Assembly (NCBI GenBank): GCA_902381685.1
Contig: LR698958.1
Span: 1,596,199-1,622,732 of the forward strand
Direction of reading: 5' to 3'
Source of the DNA: Lachnospiraceae bacterium
GTDB taxonomy: Bacteria; Bacillota; Clostridia; Lachnospirales; Lachnospiraceae
DNA: 26,534 bases
Shown here: positions 8,184 through 16,157 of the stretch, one piece after another
Numbering within the stretch: position 1 is the stretch's first letter
How the letters are laid out: every line of letters starts with the position of its first letter
Translations under genes and position numbers: made by a program
Notes under the pieces: model-generated
Seen by the model: only the letters and a program-made list of their open reading frames with translations
What the model was told of the DNA's origin: nothing
Database searches by the model: none

Positions 8184-9101
8184 CTAAAACAACTTCTGTG
8201 GATACACTCCCTGTTCCACAAGATTTTTAATTGACGTTACTACAAATTCTTTATCTTCTTTATAAGTTACTCCGAACCATTTATCGTGAGACTTCAATAC
8301 TTTTACATCTATTTTTCCCTCTTCTAAAAGTCCGCCGATAATGGTAGGAAGAAGATATTCTGCTTTTAAGTTGCCCTCTTCCACATTTTCGAGAAATTCT
8401 TCAAAACCGCTTTCAAGCACCTTGAAGAAATCCCTATGTAGCCCCCACATATTCATGGATACCGGAGAATGCACATTGACCGGAGTGATACCGTCTTCTG
8501 TTCTGATTCCCGCACCAGTTTCTGTTTCCTCAATATTGGAAGTTTCAACGATGTCCGTCAGCATTCCGTTTTCATCAACCTTACAGATTCCCCGCGTAAC
8601 ACCGCCATTCTCGCTCAGCGTATTTCCTAACACAAATCCAATCATGGAAGCCTGCACTTTTTCGCTTTCCGGTTTTTCTTCCGTCAAGTATTGATAAGCC
8701 TCTCTGTATGCTTCTTTTCCATAGTAATCGTCTGCATTGATAACTAAAAACGGTTCATTCACTACATCTTTACAGCATAATATAGCCTGTCCCGTTCCCC
8801 ACGGTTTTGTTCTCTCAGAAAATCTTCCCCGGAATTTCTCAGGAATGTCCATAAGTTCCTGATAAGCATATGCCACTTCAATTTCTTTCTCAATTCTGCT
8901 TCCGATAATTTCTTTAAAATCTTTTTCCAAATCTTTTCGGATAACGAAAACCACTTTGTTAAATCCTGCTTCTCTCGCATCGTAAATTGAGTAGTCCATA
9001 ATGATTTCTCCGTTTGGACCTACCGGTTCCAACTGTTTAATTCCACCGCCAAATCTGCTGCCAATTCCCGCCGCCATAATAACTAATGTTGCTTTCTTCA
9101 T
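8184..9101 (-). CDS. Sugar-phosphate nucleotidyltransferase family protein
   Basis: A 305-residue cytoplasmic protein of the NTP_transferase fold. The N-terminal signature MAAGIGSRFGGGIKQL (about residues 9-24) is the nucleotide-binding GxGxRx(n)K loop. VINADDYYG (about 120-128) supplies the metal-binding Asp pair. TKPWGTGQAILC (about 98-109) is typical of the base- and sugar-binding region. The family transfers a nucleotidyl group from NTP to a sugar phosphate (UDP- or dTDP-glucose synthesis) or a related phosphate; the exact substrate cannot be read from sequence. It lacks the longer C-terminal domain of GlmU-type enzymes. A GGAAAGG site precedes ATG 9101. It is the first gene of a three-gene operon with two secreted wall enzymes, so a role in making an envelope sugar precursor is a reasonable inference. 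Confidence 0.85.
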   Translation of the reverse strand: MKKATLVIMAAGIGSRFGGGIKQLEPVGPNGEIIMDYSIYDAREAGFNKVVFVIRKDLEKDFKEIIGSRIEKEIEVAYAYQELMDIPEKFRGRFSERTKPWGTGQAILCCKDVVNEPFLVINADDYYGKEAYREAYQYLTEEKPESEKVQASMIGFVLGNTLSENGGVTRGICKVDENGMLTDIVETSNIEETETGAGIRTEDGITPVNVHSPVSMNMWGLHRDFFKVLESGFEEFLENVEEGNLKAEYLLPTIIGGLLEEGKIDVKVLKSHDKWFGVTYKEDKEFVVTSIKNLVEQGVYPQKLF

Positions 9102-9211
9102 CTTTATAACCTTTCCTTTATTATCCTAATATTTTTCTAACTATAGTTTTATCATAATTCAAGAGAGCATTCCACAGATTTCTCTATAAAATGCTCTCCA
9201 AATTTTTCCTT
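9102..9211. other. Intergenic gap with a 9-bp hairpin between ptsH and the wall operon
   Basis: GAGAGCATT (9162-9170) and AATGCTCTC (9189-9197) can pair across an 18-nt loop. Neither strand has a strong T-run right after the stem (ATTTTT follows on the plus strand, TTGAATTATG on the minus strand), so this is at best a weak terminator. The gap must also hold the promoter of the nucleotidyltransferase operon if that is separate; I cannot identify one firmly. Confidence 0.35.
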
Positions 9212-9478
9212 CTAGTCTTCCAGTTCTTCTTCCACAAGGCGAGCCATTGCTTCTAATGCACTCTCTTCATTTTTTCCTTCACAAATGATTTCGATTTCAT
9301 CTCCCTGCTTAATGCATGCCGCCAAAACACTCAAAACACTTTTTGCACTTCCTGTTGTACAGCCCACATGAAATGTAATTTTGCACTCCTCAAACTCTGC
9401 TGCTCTTCTGCAAAACATTCCCGCCGGTCTTAAATGAAGTCCTGTCGGATTATTTATTTTCACTTTTTTGCTAACCAT
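9212..9478 (-). CDS. ptsH: HPr family phosphocarrier protein
   Basis: An 88-residue HPr. The active-site motif TGLHLRPAG places the phosphorylatable His at residue 15, the exact family position, so it can pass phosphate from Enzyme I to PTS EIIA proteins. KSVLSVL places Ser47 at the site equivalent to Ser46, which HPr kinase/phosphorylase modifies in Firmicutes for catabolite control. Presence of His15 argues against a Crh paralog. The C-terminal helix is acidic (VEEELED). AAAGGAG lies 7 nt upstream of ATG 9478. The gene starts 25 bp after the cdaR stop codon, so it is probably translated from the cdaA-cdaR transcript. This is unusual, since glmM commonly follows cdaR. Confidence 0.95.
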   Translation of the reverse strand: MVSKKVKINNPTGLHLRPAGMFCRRAAEFEECKITFHVGCTTGSAKSVLSVLAACIKQGDEIEIICEGKNEESALEAMARLVEEELED

Positions 9479-9503
9479 TCACTTCTCCTTTCTTTTGGAG
9501 TAA

Positions 9504-10766
9504 CTATTTTTGTTCTCCTGTGAGAACTACCGGAACCGTCACATTTCCAACAAGCGTACAGCCCGGTGGAAGTTCTGCCTGCAATGGAACCGTTATCGTT
9601 CCTGCCGTCGTATATTTTCCTAAATCCACATATACTTTCGGCGCTTCTGCCAGTTTTTCCAATGCCGCTCTCGAACCTTTGACCTGAATTTCTATGTTCT
9701 CTACCGTTCCTATATTCGCCTTCAGTCCCGCCAGTGTGTTTTCCAAAATAACATTGTTACCCGGAATACTGAATGCTTTTGTTCCATACCTCTCAACCGA
9801 AACCGTCACGATAATTGTGCCGGCCGTGTCATCAACCAGTTTTACTTTCTTCGGCAGATATTTGCTCACATCTACTTTGACTTCTGTTGTCTCCGAAATA
9901 TCGTTCAGTTTCAACGCTCCTGACGGAATATCAATGATATCTAACTCTTTTAATACGCTTTCTTCTCCTGACACAAGAATCTTCTTCGGTTCGTAGAAAA
10001 TATTGCCCAGAGTATATCCCGACGCGGTGTTGATGTCGGACATATCAAACCGCAATGGAACTTCTTTTGTCTTTAGCACTTCAATATCAACTTTGACTCC
10101 TTCTTTTCCTAAATTGCTGTCAAACAGAGCCTGATCGATTACTTTTTCATTTTCATCATACAAAATCAGTTCCGCATCTACCTGTCCACTGGAAGAAATT
10201 CCCGATACATTCGCCTTCGCCACAACTTTCTTTACTCTGTTAATCTGTGATTCACCGCCTGCCAGAGTGATGAATTCCGGATTTGCCGTCATGCTTCCGA
10301 TGACATTTCCATCTCGCGGCGTTCCGATTGTTGTTACGCTGATTGGAAATTTCTTATTCGTACTTGCTTCTATTTCAATATCAATATTTTTCGGAGTGGT
10401 ATACGCACTCTGGTATTCTCCCTCAAATCCCTGTATCGTCACCTCTGTAGGTAAAGTCGCCTCTGTAAGGGAGTTTGTCACCCTGTCTTTAATATCGGCG
10501 GTCACAATAATATCCGACGGTTTAATCTCGGAAAGCACTTTACGTCTCGCACTCACCGTTACGTTTACCGTATCTTTATCATCTACGATTGTATATGTGC
10601 TGGACTTTGACGTAAATATTTCCTCATGCAATACCTTTACGGGAATGTTTCTGAAAGTAACTTCACCGATTGGGTCATCAATGTTAACAACTAAAAGCCA
10701 CAACACAATCGCAAAAAGAAGTGACAAAACTTTCAGACCGAAGTTATTTTTCAATCGTTCTCTCAT
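9504..10766 (-). CDS. cdaR: CdaR-like YbbR-domain regulator of the diadenylate cyclase
   Basis: A 420-residue protein with one N-terminal membrane anchor (VLSLLFAIVLWLLVVNI, about residues 13-29) and a long extracytoplasmic part made of about four YbbR repeats of 80-90 residues (roughly 45-130, 140-215, 220-305, 320-415). The repeats are recognisable by endings such as VTVSARRK and IIVTVSVERYG. In Bacillus and relatives CdaR binds and modulates CdaA. The start overlaps the end of cdaA by 23 bp in another frame, which implies translational coupling and matches the known partnership. A GGAAAGGG site lies within the cdaA coding end. The length is typical for four YbbR domains. Confidence 0.95.
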   Translation of the reverse strand: MRERLKNNFGLKVLSLLFAIVLWLLVVNIDDPIGEVTFRNIPVKVLHEEIFTSKSSTYTIVDDKDTVNVTVSARRKVLSEIKPSDIIVTADIKDRVTNSLTEATLPTEVTIQGFEGEYQSAYTTPKNIDIEIEASTNKKFPISVTTIGTPRDGNVIGSMTANPEFITLAGGESQINRVKKVVAKANVSGISSSGQVDAELILYDENEKVIDQALFDSNLGKEGVKVDIEVLKTKEVPLRFDMSDINTASGYTLGNIFYEPKKILVSGEESVLKELDIIDIPSGALKLNDISETTEVKVDVSKYLPKKVKLVDDTAGTIIVTVSVERYGTKAFSIPGNNVILENTLAGLKANIGTVENIEIQVKGSRAALEKLAEAPKVYVDLGKYTTAGTITVPLQAELPPGCTLVGNVTVPVVLTGEQK

Positions 10767-11628
10767 TTTTCGCCCTTCCTTTCCACAGCCTTCTCAATCC
10801 ACGTTTTTTCTCCTCGTCCGTTTTTTTGCGGATTTGGTTTAATTTTTCCGTGAGTTGTCTTTCATTTACATGTCTTACAATTCTTCCTCCCTGCGCATAT
10901 GATACTGCTCCCGTCTCTTCTGAAACGACAATAATCAGCGCATCGCTGACTTCACTCATTCCTACCGCCGCACGATGCCTTGTTCCCAAATCCTTACTCA
11001 GATTACGGTTATCAGACAGCGGCAGATAGCATGTTGCCGCCACAATTCTGTCTCCTCTTACAATAATGGCCCCGTCATGCAGAGGTGTATTGTGTTCAAA
11101 AATATTAATCAGTAACTGACTGGAGACAACACTGTCCAATCTTATCCCCGTTCTCTCATATTCTGTCAGTTGAATTGCATCTTCCACAACAATCAGCGCT
11201 CCTGTTTTTACTTTCGCCATCTCAAATGTTGCCGTCACAATTCCTTCTATTGTTTCCTGACTGAATTTTTCTTTTTCCTTTGACTTGTCAAACGGAACAA
11301 CCGCACTTAATAAATTTCTCTCCCCCAATTTTTCAAGCGCTCTTCTAAGTTCCGGCTGAAATACAACGACTGTCACTGTCGCTAAAACCCCTATCGAATT
11401 TTTCACAAGCCACAATATCGTGTTCATCTGAAATATTGCAGCGACGGAAATGAATACGGCAAGCACAAGCATTCCCTTTAACAACATCCATGCCTTTGTG
11501 TTTTTAATCCAAAGTGCTATCTCATATACGACAAAAGCGATAATAATAATCTCAACTACGTCCGTCACCGTTATATGAGGCACATATGAAAAGTATTCGT
11601 CAAACAACTGTGCTATCCATTCTTTCAT
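10744..11628 (-). CDS. cdaA: Membrane diadenylate cyclase CdaA
   Basis: A 294-residue enzyme that makes c-di-AMP from two ATP. Three transmembrane helices lie in about the first 100 residues (VVEIIIIAFVVYEIALWI; LLKGMLVLAVFISVAAIF; the segment around SIGVLATVTVVVF). A coiled linker leads into the DAC domain (about 110-265) with the catalytic DGAIIV motif near residue 185 and GTRHRAA near 216. All key residues are present. The basic C-terminal tail (KKRGLRRLWKGRAK) overlaps the start of cdaR. GGGGAGGTG precedes ATG 11628. c-di-AMP controls potassium and osmolyte balance and wall homeostasis in Firmicutes. The downstream cdaR is its regulator; the upstream membrane genes are of unknown role. 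Confidence 0.97.
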   Translation of the reverse strand: MKEWIAQLFDEYFSYVPHITVTDVVEIIIIAFVVYEIALWIKNTKAWMLLKGMLVLAVFISVAAIFQMNTILWLVKNSIGVLATVTVVVFQPELRRALEKLGERNLLSAVVPFDKSKEKEKFSQETIEGIVTATFEMAKVKTGALIVVEDAIQLTEYERTGIRLDSVVSSQLLINIFEHNTPLHDGAIIVRGDRIVAATCYLPLSDNRNLSKDLGTRHRAAVGMSEVSDALIIVVSEETGAVSYAQGGRIVRHVNERQLTEKLNQIRKKTDEEKKRGLRRLWKGRAKNERTIEK

Positions 11629-11677
11629 CTCGTCACCTCCCCTTTGTAATCTTTCTTATGTTCCACAGAAATTTATT

Positions 11678-12706
11678 CTACTTTTTCATTAATTCCTGTT
11701 CAATGATTTTGTCTATGTCCGCCTCCCCGGTCAACTGCAGTCTTCCGGTTGCGCTTCTATTGTCCGCCGTATCCGTCTCCTGACGTCTGTTAATTCTTTT
11801 TACCTGTTTCTCTGGTGCGGAAACGGAAACTTTCGGTAATGCTTTTACATAATAATAGTATTCGTCATCTTCAAACTGTAAATACTCCGTTCTCGCATAA
11901 TCAACTGAAAACAGCATCAATTCCAGTCCAAAGCCGATAACTGCTGATATAACGCTTCCAATTATAAGCGAAGCGTAATGAACTTCCACGTCCAGAGCAA
12001 CACTGCCCACTACCATAACAATGATATAGGCAACCGCTCCCGAAACAATTGCAATCTCCCATGAACGGTCGATTGATTTTCTGCGTATCGCATATACGAT
12101 AAGCAGACAAATCGCTATCGCAACAATAACTGCCCAGAGTTCTTTGCTCTGGAAGATCTGTTTTGAAAATGTACCGACAACGGTCATCATTCCGCCTTTG
12201 CTCGCCCCTGTGATTGTTGTGGAAAACGTCTTGGCAAATTGAATTAGAAAATACACTATCGTCCCACAGATAACCGGAACAATATAAACCGGTGTTCCTG
12301 CCAATCCGTAAGCAATCGGAATAAGCATAGGTACTTTAAACGCAAATGCTATCGGCGTAAGCAATAAAATAATTGCCTTCTTCGGTGTAAACCGAAAATA
12401 AAAAATAAACATTAAAATAATTATTCCCGCAGTAATGAGGGCAATCCCCTCAGACAGCACAAACATATGAGCAAGCATAAGCCCCGCTGAAACAATTACC
12501 GTGACAATCATAGGAAGAAATGCACAGACAGCCGCCAACACAATTGAGATAATCGGTTTTGCCAGTTTTTCCATAAAACCGATGTTACTGCTAATCAGCA
12601 GAAAACTTGTTATTGCCACAACAAATCGTATTCCCTTATCTATATATGTTGAATACCCGGCATACAGTGATTGCAGTTTTTCTTTCCATTCCAGTAACCT
12701 ACTCAT
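11678..12706 (-). CDS. Polytopic membrane protein of unknown function
   Basis: A 342-residue protein with about eight or nine hydrophobic segments through residue 270 (for example FVVAITSFLLISS, GIALITAGIIILMFIFYF, LWAVIVAIAICLLIVYAI, YASLIIGSVISAVIGF). A soluble, mostly polar tail of about 70 residues contains YLQFEDDEYYYYVKALPK and ends EADIDKIIEQELMKK. I do not recognise a characterised family. It starts one base after the stop of the 131-residue gene (AAAGGAG site, 9-nt spacing) and ends 50 bp before cdaA. This close linkage suggests it acts at the membrane in a process tied to c-di-AMP, but that is inference only. A transporter-like or scaffold role are both possible. Confidence 0.85.
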   Translation of the reverse strand: MSRLLEWKEKLQSLYAGYSTYIDKGIRFVVAITSFLLISSNIGFMEKLAKPIISIVLAAVCAFLPMIVTVIVSAGLMLAHMFVLSEGIALITAGIIILMFIFYFRFTPKKAIILLLTPIAFAFKVPMLIPIAYGLAGTPVYIVPVICGTIVYFLIQFAKTFSTTITGASKGGMMTVVGTFSKQIFQSKELWAVIVAIAICLLIVYAIRRKSIDRSWEIAIVSGAVAYIIVMVVGSVALDVEVHYASLIIGSVISAVIGFGLELMLFSVDYARTEYLQFEDDEYYYYVKALPKVSVSAPEKQVKRINRRQETDTADNRSATGRLQLTGEADIDKIIEQELMKK

Positions 12707-13102
12707 CTATCTTATCTCCTTTTCATACATCTTGCTTAGTTGAATCAACTCACGGTTAAATCTCTTCACCCGCTTTCTTGCGTCTACATGTTTCTTCTTA
12801 TAAAAATTGTGTGCCACAATTACTGATATGACAACTGTTGCAATATATCCGGCAAGAAGGATACCTCCCAGTATCAAAAATCTCAAAAGACTTGGATTTG
12901 CAAAAATCTCATCTAGAAAAATAAAAAAAACTGCTCCCGCCGTAATCGCATATCCGATTGTCGACCATATAACCATAATCCATGTATGCAGTCCTATATA
13001 ATCTTTCTGATAATATCCGCTTATTTTAAAATCCGTCTGTCCTTCTTTTGATTCATACATTGCCATCTGAGTCATGAGTTTCACTCTTTTTTCATTTAAC
13101 AT
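12707..13102 (-). CDS. Small two-helix membrane protein of unknown function
   Basis: A 131-residue protein. The N-terminus (about 1-40) is soluble and includes QTDFKISGYYQKDYIGLH. Two hydrophobic helices follow (WSTIGYAITAGAVFFIFL, about 45-65; LRFLILGGILLAGYIATVVI, about 74-95). The C-terminal 35 residues are strongly basic and helical (KKKHVDARKRVKRFNREL). It is probably a membrane protein with both ends in the cytoplasm. GAGGTG precedes ATG 13102. Its stop codon abuts the start of the 342-residue membrane protein, so the two are likely made together. No known domain is recognised. Confidence 0.85.
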   Translation of the reverse strand: MLNEKRVKLMTQMAMYESKEGQTDFKISGYYQKDYIGLHTWIMVIWSTIGYAITAGAVFFIFLDEIFANPSLLRFLILGGILLAGYIATVVISVIVAHNFYKKKHVDARKRVKRFNRELIQLSKMYEKEIR

Positions 13103-13159
13103 TATATCACCTCAACACTCGTTTTCTTTCTTTGGCATTATGCTTTAGTATAGCATTAA

Positions 13160-13855
13160 TCACAATCCTTGTCCAATACTTATAGTTAGGAAATACGTTT
13201 TTTCCGCACCGGATTTTTTCAGCAAAACGCTTATCGAGTGAATTGTGCTGCCCGTCGTATAAATATCATCTATAATTAGCACGTTTTTTTCCTTTATTTT
13301 CCGCGTCACTTCAAAAGCATTTTTCAAGTTTTTCTTTCTCTCTCTTCTTGAAAACTCCTTTTGAGGCACTGTATTTATTTTTCTTTTTACCAAAGTTGTG
13401 TCGACAGGCAGGCCGGTTCGCAAACCAATTTCTTTTGCCAAAATTTCTGCCTGATTAAAACCTCTTTTTTTCTGTTTTTTTCGATGTAAGGGAACGGGAA
13501 CAATGACATCTATCTCCCACAGCCGAATTAACTTTTCAAAAGTTTTTGCCATTTCTTTTCCGTAAACCTCACCATATATGCGTCTGTTTTTGTACTTAAA
13601 CGCATAAATAGAACTGCTCACCGGCATTTTATGGAGCCACAGACTTCTCCCCTGCTCATAGTCAAGTTCTTCCCTCTCGCAGTCATAACAAAGTTCTGCT
13701 TCCTCCAGCCGTATCGGTTTTCCACATTTTTTACATCTCGGTTCTCCGATTATCCCCACTTTTTTTCTGCATTCCGCACATATGCCCTGTTCACATATTT
13801 TTCCGCAAAATACACATACCGGCGGATACAGCCACTCCAATATTCTTTTTATCAT
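13160..13855 (-). CDS. comF: ComF family phosphoribosyltransferase-like protein
   Basis: A 231-residue protein with the two-part ComF layout. An N-terminal zinc ribbon has repeated CxxC pairs (CVFCGKIC, CAEC, CKKCGKPI, CYDC; about residues 13-58). The C-terminal part is a phosphoribosyltransferase-fold domain (about 95-228) with VPVPLHRKKQKKRGFNQAE and the PRPP-loop motif VLIIDDIYTTGSTIHS. ComF proteins aid DNA uptake in transformable bacteria and may act with helicases on single-stranded DNA. Here the gene lies 21 bp downstream of recD2, in line with a DNA-processing role. AAAGGAAC precedes ATG 13855. Length is typical. Confidence 0.93.
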   Translation of the reverse strand: MIKRILEWLYPPVCVFCGKICEQGICAECRKKVGIIGEPRCKKCGKPIRLEEAELCYDCEREELDYEQGRSLWLHKMPVSSSIYAFKYKNRRIYGEVYGKEMAKTFEKLIRLWEIDVIVPVPLHRKKQKKRGFNQAEILAKEIGLRTGLPVDTTLVKRKINTVPQKEFSRRERKKNLKNAFEVTRKIKEKNVLIIDDIYTTGSTIHSISVLLKKSGAEKTYFLTISIGQGL

Positions 13856-13876
13856 GTTCCTTTACAGACTCTACTA

Positions 13877-16090
13877 TCACATAAATTCCCGAATACGTTC
13901 CGCCAGACTCGTATACCGATTCTGTTCGTTTGTATTCTCTATCATCTCATAAAATGTACCGTCACTTCCCACCAGCGTCACACATTTCTTTGCTCTTGTA
14001 ACCGCCGTATAAAGCAGATTTCGGTGATATAACTGTCTCGGTCCCTGAAGAAGCGGAATAATCACTGCCGGATATTCGCTCCCCTGAGATTTATGGATAG
14101 TTATAGCATATGCCAATTCCAGTTCGTCTAATAACTGAAACGGATAAGTCACTTTTCGCTTTTCATCATATTCCACTTCCAGCGTTTCGTTATATGTATT
14201 AATTTGGGTGATAATTCCCATATCCCCGTTAAACACACCTATACCTTTATCCACAACAAGACCGAATTTTGTAGAAATTTCCCACTCCAGTTGATAATTG
14301 TTCTTTATCTGCATTACCTTATCGCCTTCACGGAAAAGTTTTTCCCCATATTCTTTCTCCGCCTTCTTTTTTTCCGGCGGATTCATATACTGCTGCAAAA
14401 TCTTATTGAGTCTCTCCACCCCCAAAAGCCCCTTCTTCATCGGCGTAAGCACCTGTATGTCATAGGGCTGTGCGTCCACATATTTGGGCATCTTTTTCTG
14501 CAGCAATGTAATAATGACACTGATTATTGTATTGGCGTCCTGCCGTTTAAGAAAAAAGAAATCCCTGCTTTTATTATCCAGAACTACTCTTTCTCCTCTG
14601 TTAATTTTATGGGCATTCATAACGATATCACTCTCTGTTGCCTGTCTGAAAATTTTTGTCAGACGCACAACCGGAAAACACTCTGACGCTATCATGTCTT
14701 TCAGTACATTTCCCGCTCCAACCGACTGTAACTGATTACCGTCACCGACTAAAATAATTCTTGTCCCAACGGTAACCGCACAGAGAAGTGCATACATTAG
14801 CGCTAAATCTACCATAGATACTTCGTCTATGATAATCACATCTGTTTCCAGCGGATTTTCTTCATTTCTTCCAAAGCCGCCCCTCTTTTCGCTGTCCTCC
14901 GGATTGCCGCTCACTTCCAAAAGGCGATGAATTGTCTGCGCTTCGTATCCTGTCGCCTCAGTCATTCGCTTTGCCGCCCTCCCCGTCGGTGCAGCCAGCG
15001 TAATGTCTAATCCCTCGCTCTCAAAATAATGAATCATTGCATTGATTGTCGTCGTTTTTCCCGTTCCCGGTCCTCCGGTCACAATTAGAATTCCATGTTT
15101 TGTCGCTTCAATAACCGCTCTTCTCTGCATTTCATCTAAAATCATTCCCGTGTTATCTTCGATTTTATGCAGACGCCTTTCCACCATGCTCTCCGATATT
15201 TCTTCATGGATATCCAAATCATGGAGCATTTTCGCCGTATTCAGTTCCATATAATAGTATCCTGACGGATACACTCTGATTTGTCCCTCGTTTTCTTTTA
15301 AAACAACTTTCTTTTCCATAGATAAATCCATCAGATATTTTTCGATATCTTCAATATTTACTTCCAAAATCTCTCCCGCCTTTTTGAGCAGTTCCTCTTT
15401 CGGAAGATAAATATGACCGTCTGCCACACTTTGAAGGAGAGCATAAAAAATACCGCTGCGAATACGGAAATCCGAATCCGTGTGAATACCTATCCGCAAT
15501 GCAATCTCGTCTGCTGTCTTAAAACCGATTCCCTGTATATCATCTGCAAGACGATACGGATTTTCCTCCAAAACACGGTACACACTGTCCTTATATTTTT
15601 TATATATTTTTGCTGCAAGTGTAGTGGAAATCCCATATTTCTGCAAATAAATCATTGCATTTCGCATCTCTTTCTTACCTTCCACCTGCTCTGCAATTTC
15701 CTGCGCTTTTTTCTCGCTGATCCCCTTCACTTCTGCCAGCCTTTCCGGTTCTTCTTCGATAATACGGATTGTGTCCTCTTTAAACCTTCTTACAATTCTT
15801 CCGGCAAGAGCGCTTCCCAAGCCTTTTATTGCCCCCGAACCGAGATATCTCTCAATCGAAAATAAATCTTCCGGCTCTTTTGCTTTATGCGAAAGAACCT
15901 GTAGTTGTACGCCGTATACTTTATGCGTTACATATTCCCCGCTCAGTTCCAGCATCTCTCCCTCGCTGATATAGTGAAAATTCCCCACACAGGTTAAATC
16001 GCCGTCCTCCGTATTAAATTGAAAAACAGTATAGCCGTTATCTTCGTTGCGGAAAACAATATGTTCCACATACCCTGTAACAACTTCCAC
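13877..16090 (-). CDS. recD2: RecD2-type ATP-dependent DNA helicase
   Basis: A 737-residue SF1B 5'-3' helicase. The N-terminal OB-like region (about 1-90) and helix-hairpin-helix segments (about 90-200: YLGSGAIKGLG, VKGISEKKAQEIA, DIQGIGFKTADEIA) mark RecD2, the RecBC-independent form. Walker A GGPGTGKTTT lies near residue 337 and the Walker B-like IIIDEVSM near 418. The C-terminal UvrD_C_2-like segment AITIHKSQGSEYPAVIIPL lies near 660. All helicase motifs are intact. The start is GTG 16090, with AGGAGGAG about 9 nt upstream. Known roles are replication-fork and mismatch or recombination repair. It is the first gene of the recD2-comF-membrane pair-cdaA-cdaR-ptsH run, placed just after the mreB terminator. 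Confidence 0.96.
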   Translation of the reverse strand: MEVVTGYVEHIVFRNEDNGYTVFQFNTEDGDLTCVGNFHYISEGEMLELSGEYVTHKVYGVQLQVLSHKAKEPEDLFSIERYLGSGAIKGLGSALAGRIVRRFKEDTIRIIEEEPERLAEVKGISEKKAQEIAEQVEGKKEMRNAMIYLQKYGISTTLAAKIYKKYKDSVYRVLEENPYRLADDIQGIGFKTADEIALRIGIHTDSDFRIRSGIFYALLQSVADGHIYLPKEELLKKAGEILEVNIEDIEKYLMDLSMEKKVVLKENEGQIRVYPSGYYYMELNTAKMLHDLDIHEEISESMVERRLHKIEDNTGMILDEMQRRAVIEATKHGILIVTGGPGTGKTTTINAMIHYFESEGLDITLAAPTGRAAKRMTEATGYEAQTIHRLLEVSGNPEDSEKRGGFGRNEENPLETDVIIIDEVSMVDLALMYALLCAVTVGTRIILVGDGNQLQSVGAGNVLKDMIASECFPVVRLTKIFRQATESDIVMNAHKINRGERVVLDNKSRDFFFLKRQDANTIISVIITLLQKKMPKYVDAQPYDIQVLTPMKKGLLGVERLNKILQQYMNPPEKKKAEKEYGEKLFREGDKVMQIKNNYQLEWEISTKFGLVVDKGIGVFNGDMGIITQINTYNETLEVEYDEKRKVTYPFQLLDELELAYAITIHKSQGSEYPAVIIPLLQGPRQLYHRNLLYTAVTRAKKCVTLVGSDGTFYEMIENTNEQNRYTSLAERIREFM

Positions 16091-16124
16091 CTCTTGTCTC
16101 CTCCTTGTTATAAAATCAGGATTG

Positions 16125-16151
16125 AAAAAGGCAAGGGATTAATCCCTCGCC
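16125..16151 (-). terminator. Intrinsic terminator after mreB
   Basis: On the minus strand GGCGAGGGATT pairs with AATCCCTTGCC (10 of 11 positions, 16130-16151) and is followed by TTTTT (16125-16129). It begins 7 bp after the mreB stop codon, so it should separate mreB from recD2. Only about 35 bp remain before the recD2 start; no firm recD2 promoter is seen there. Confidence 0.85.
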
Positions 16152-16157
16152 ATCTAT

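Noticed and set aside
9212..9478. Crh rather than HPr
   Set aside because: Crh lacks the catalytic His15; here TGLHLRPAG retains it at residue 15.
10267..10842. Long plus-strand open frame of 191 residues opposite cdaR and the cdaA end
   Set aside because: It is antisense to well-identified genes, has no ribosome binding site and no recognisable domain.
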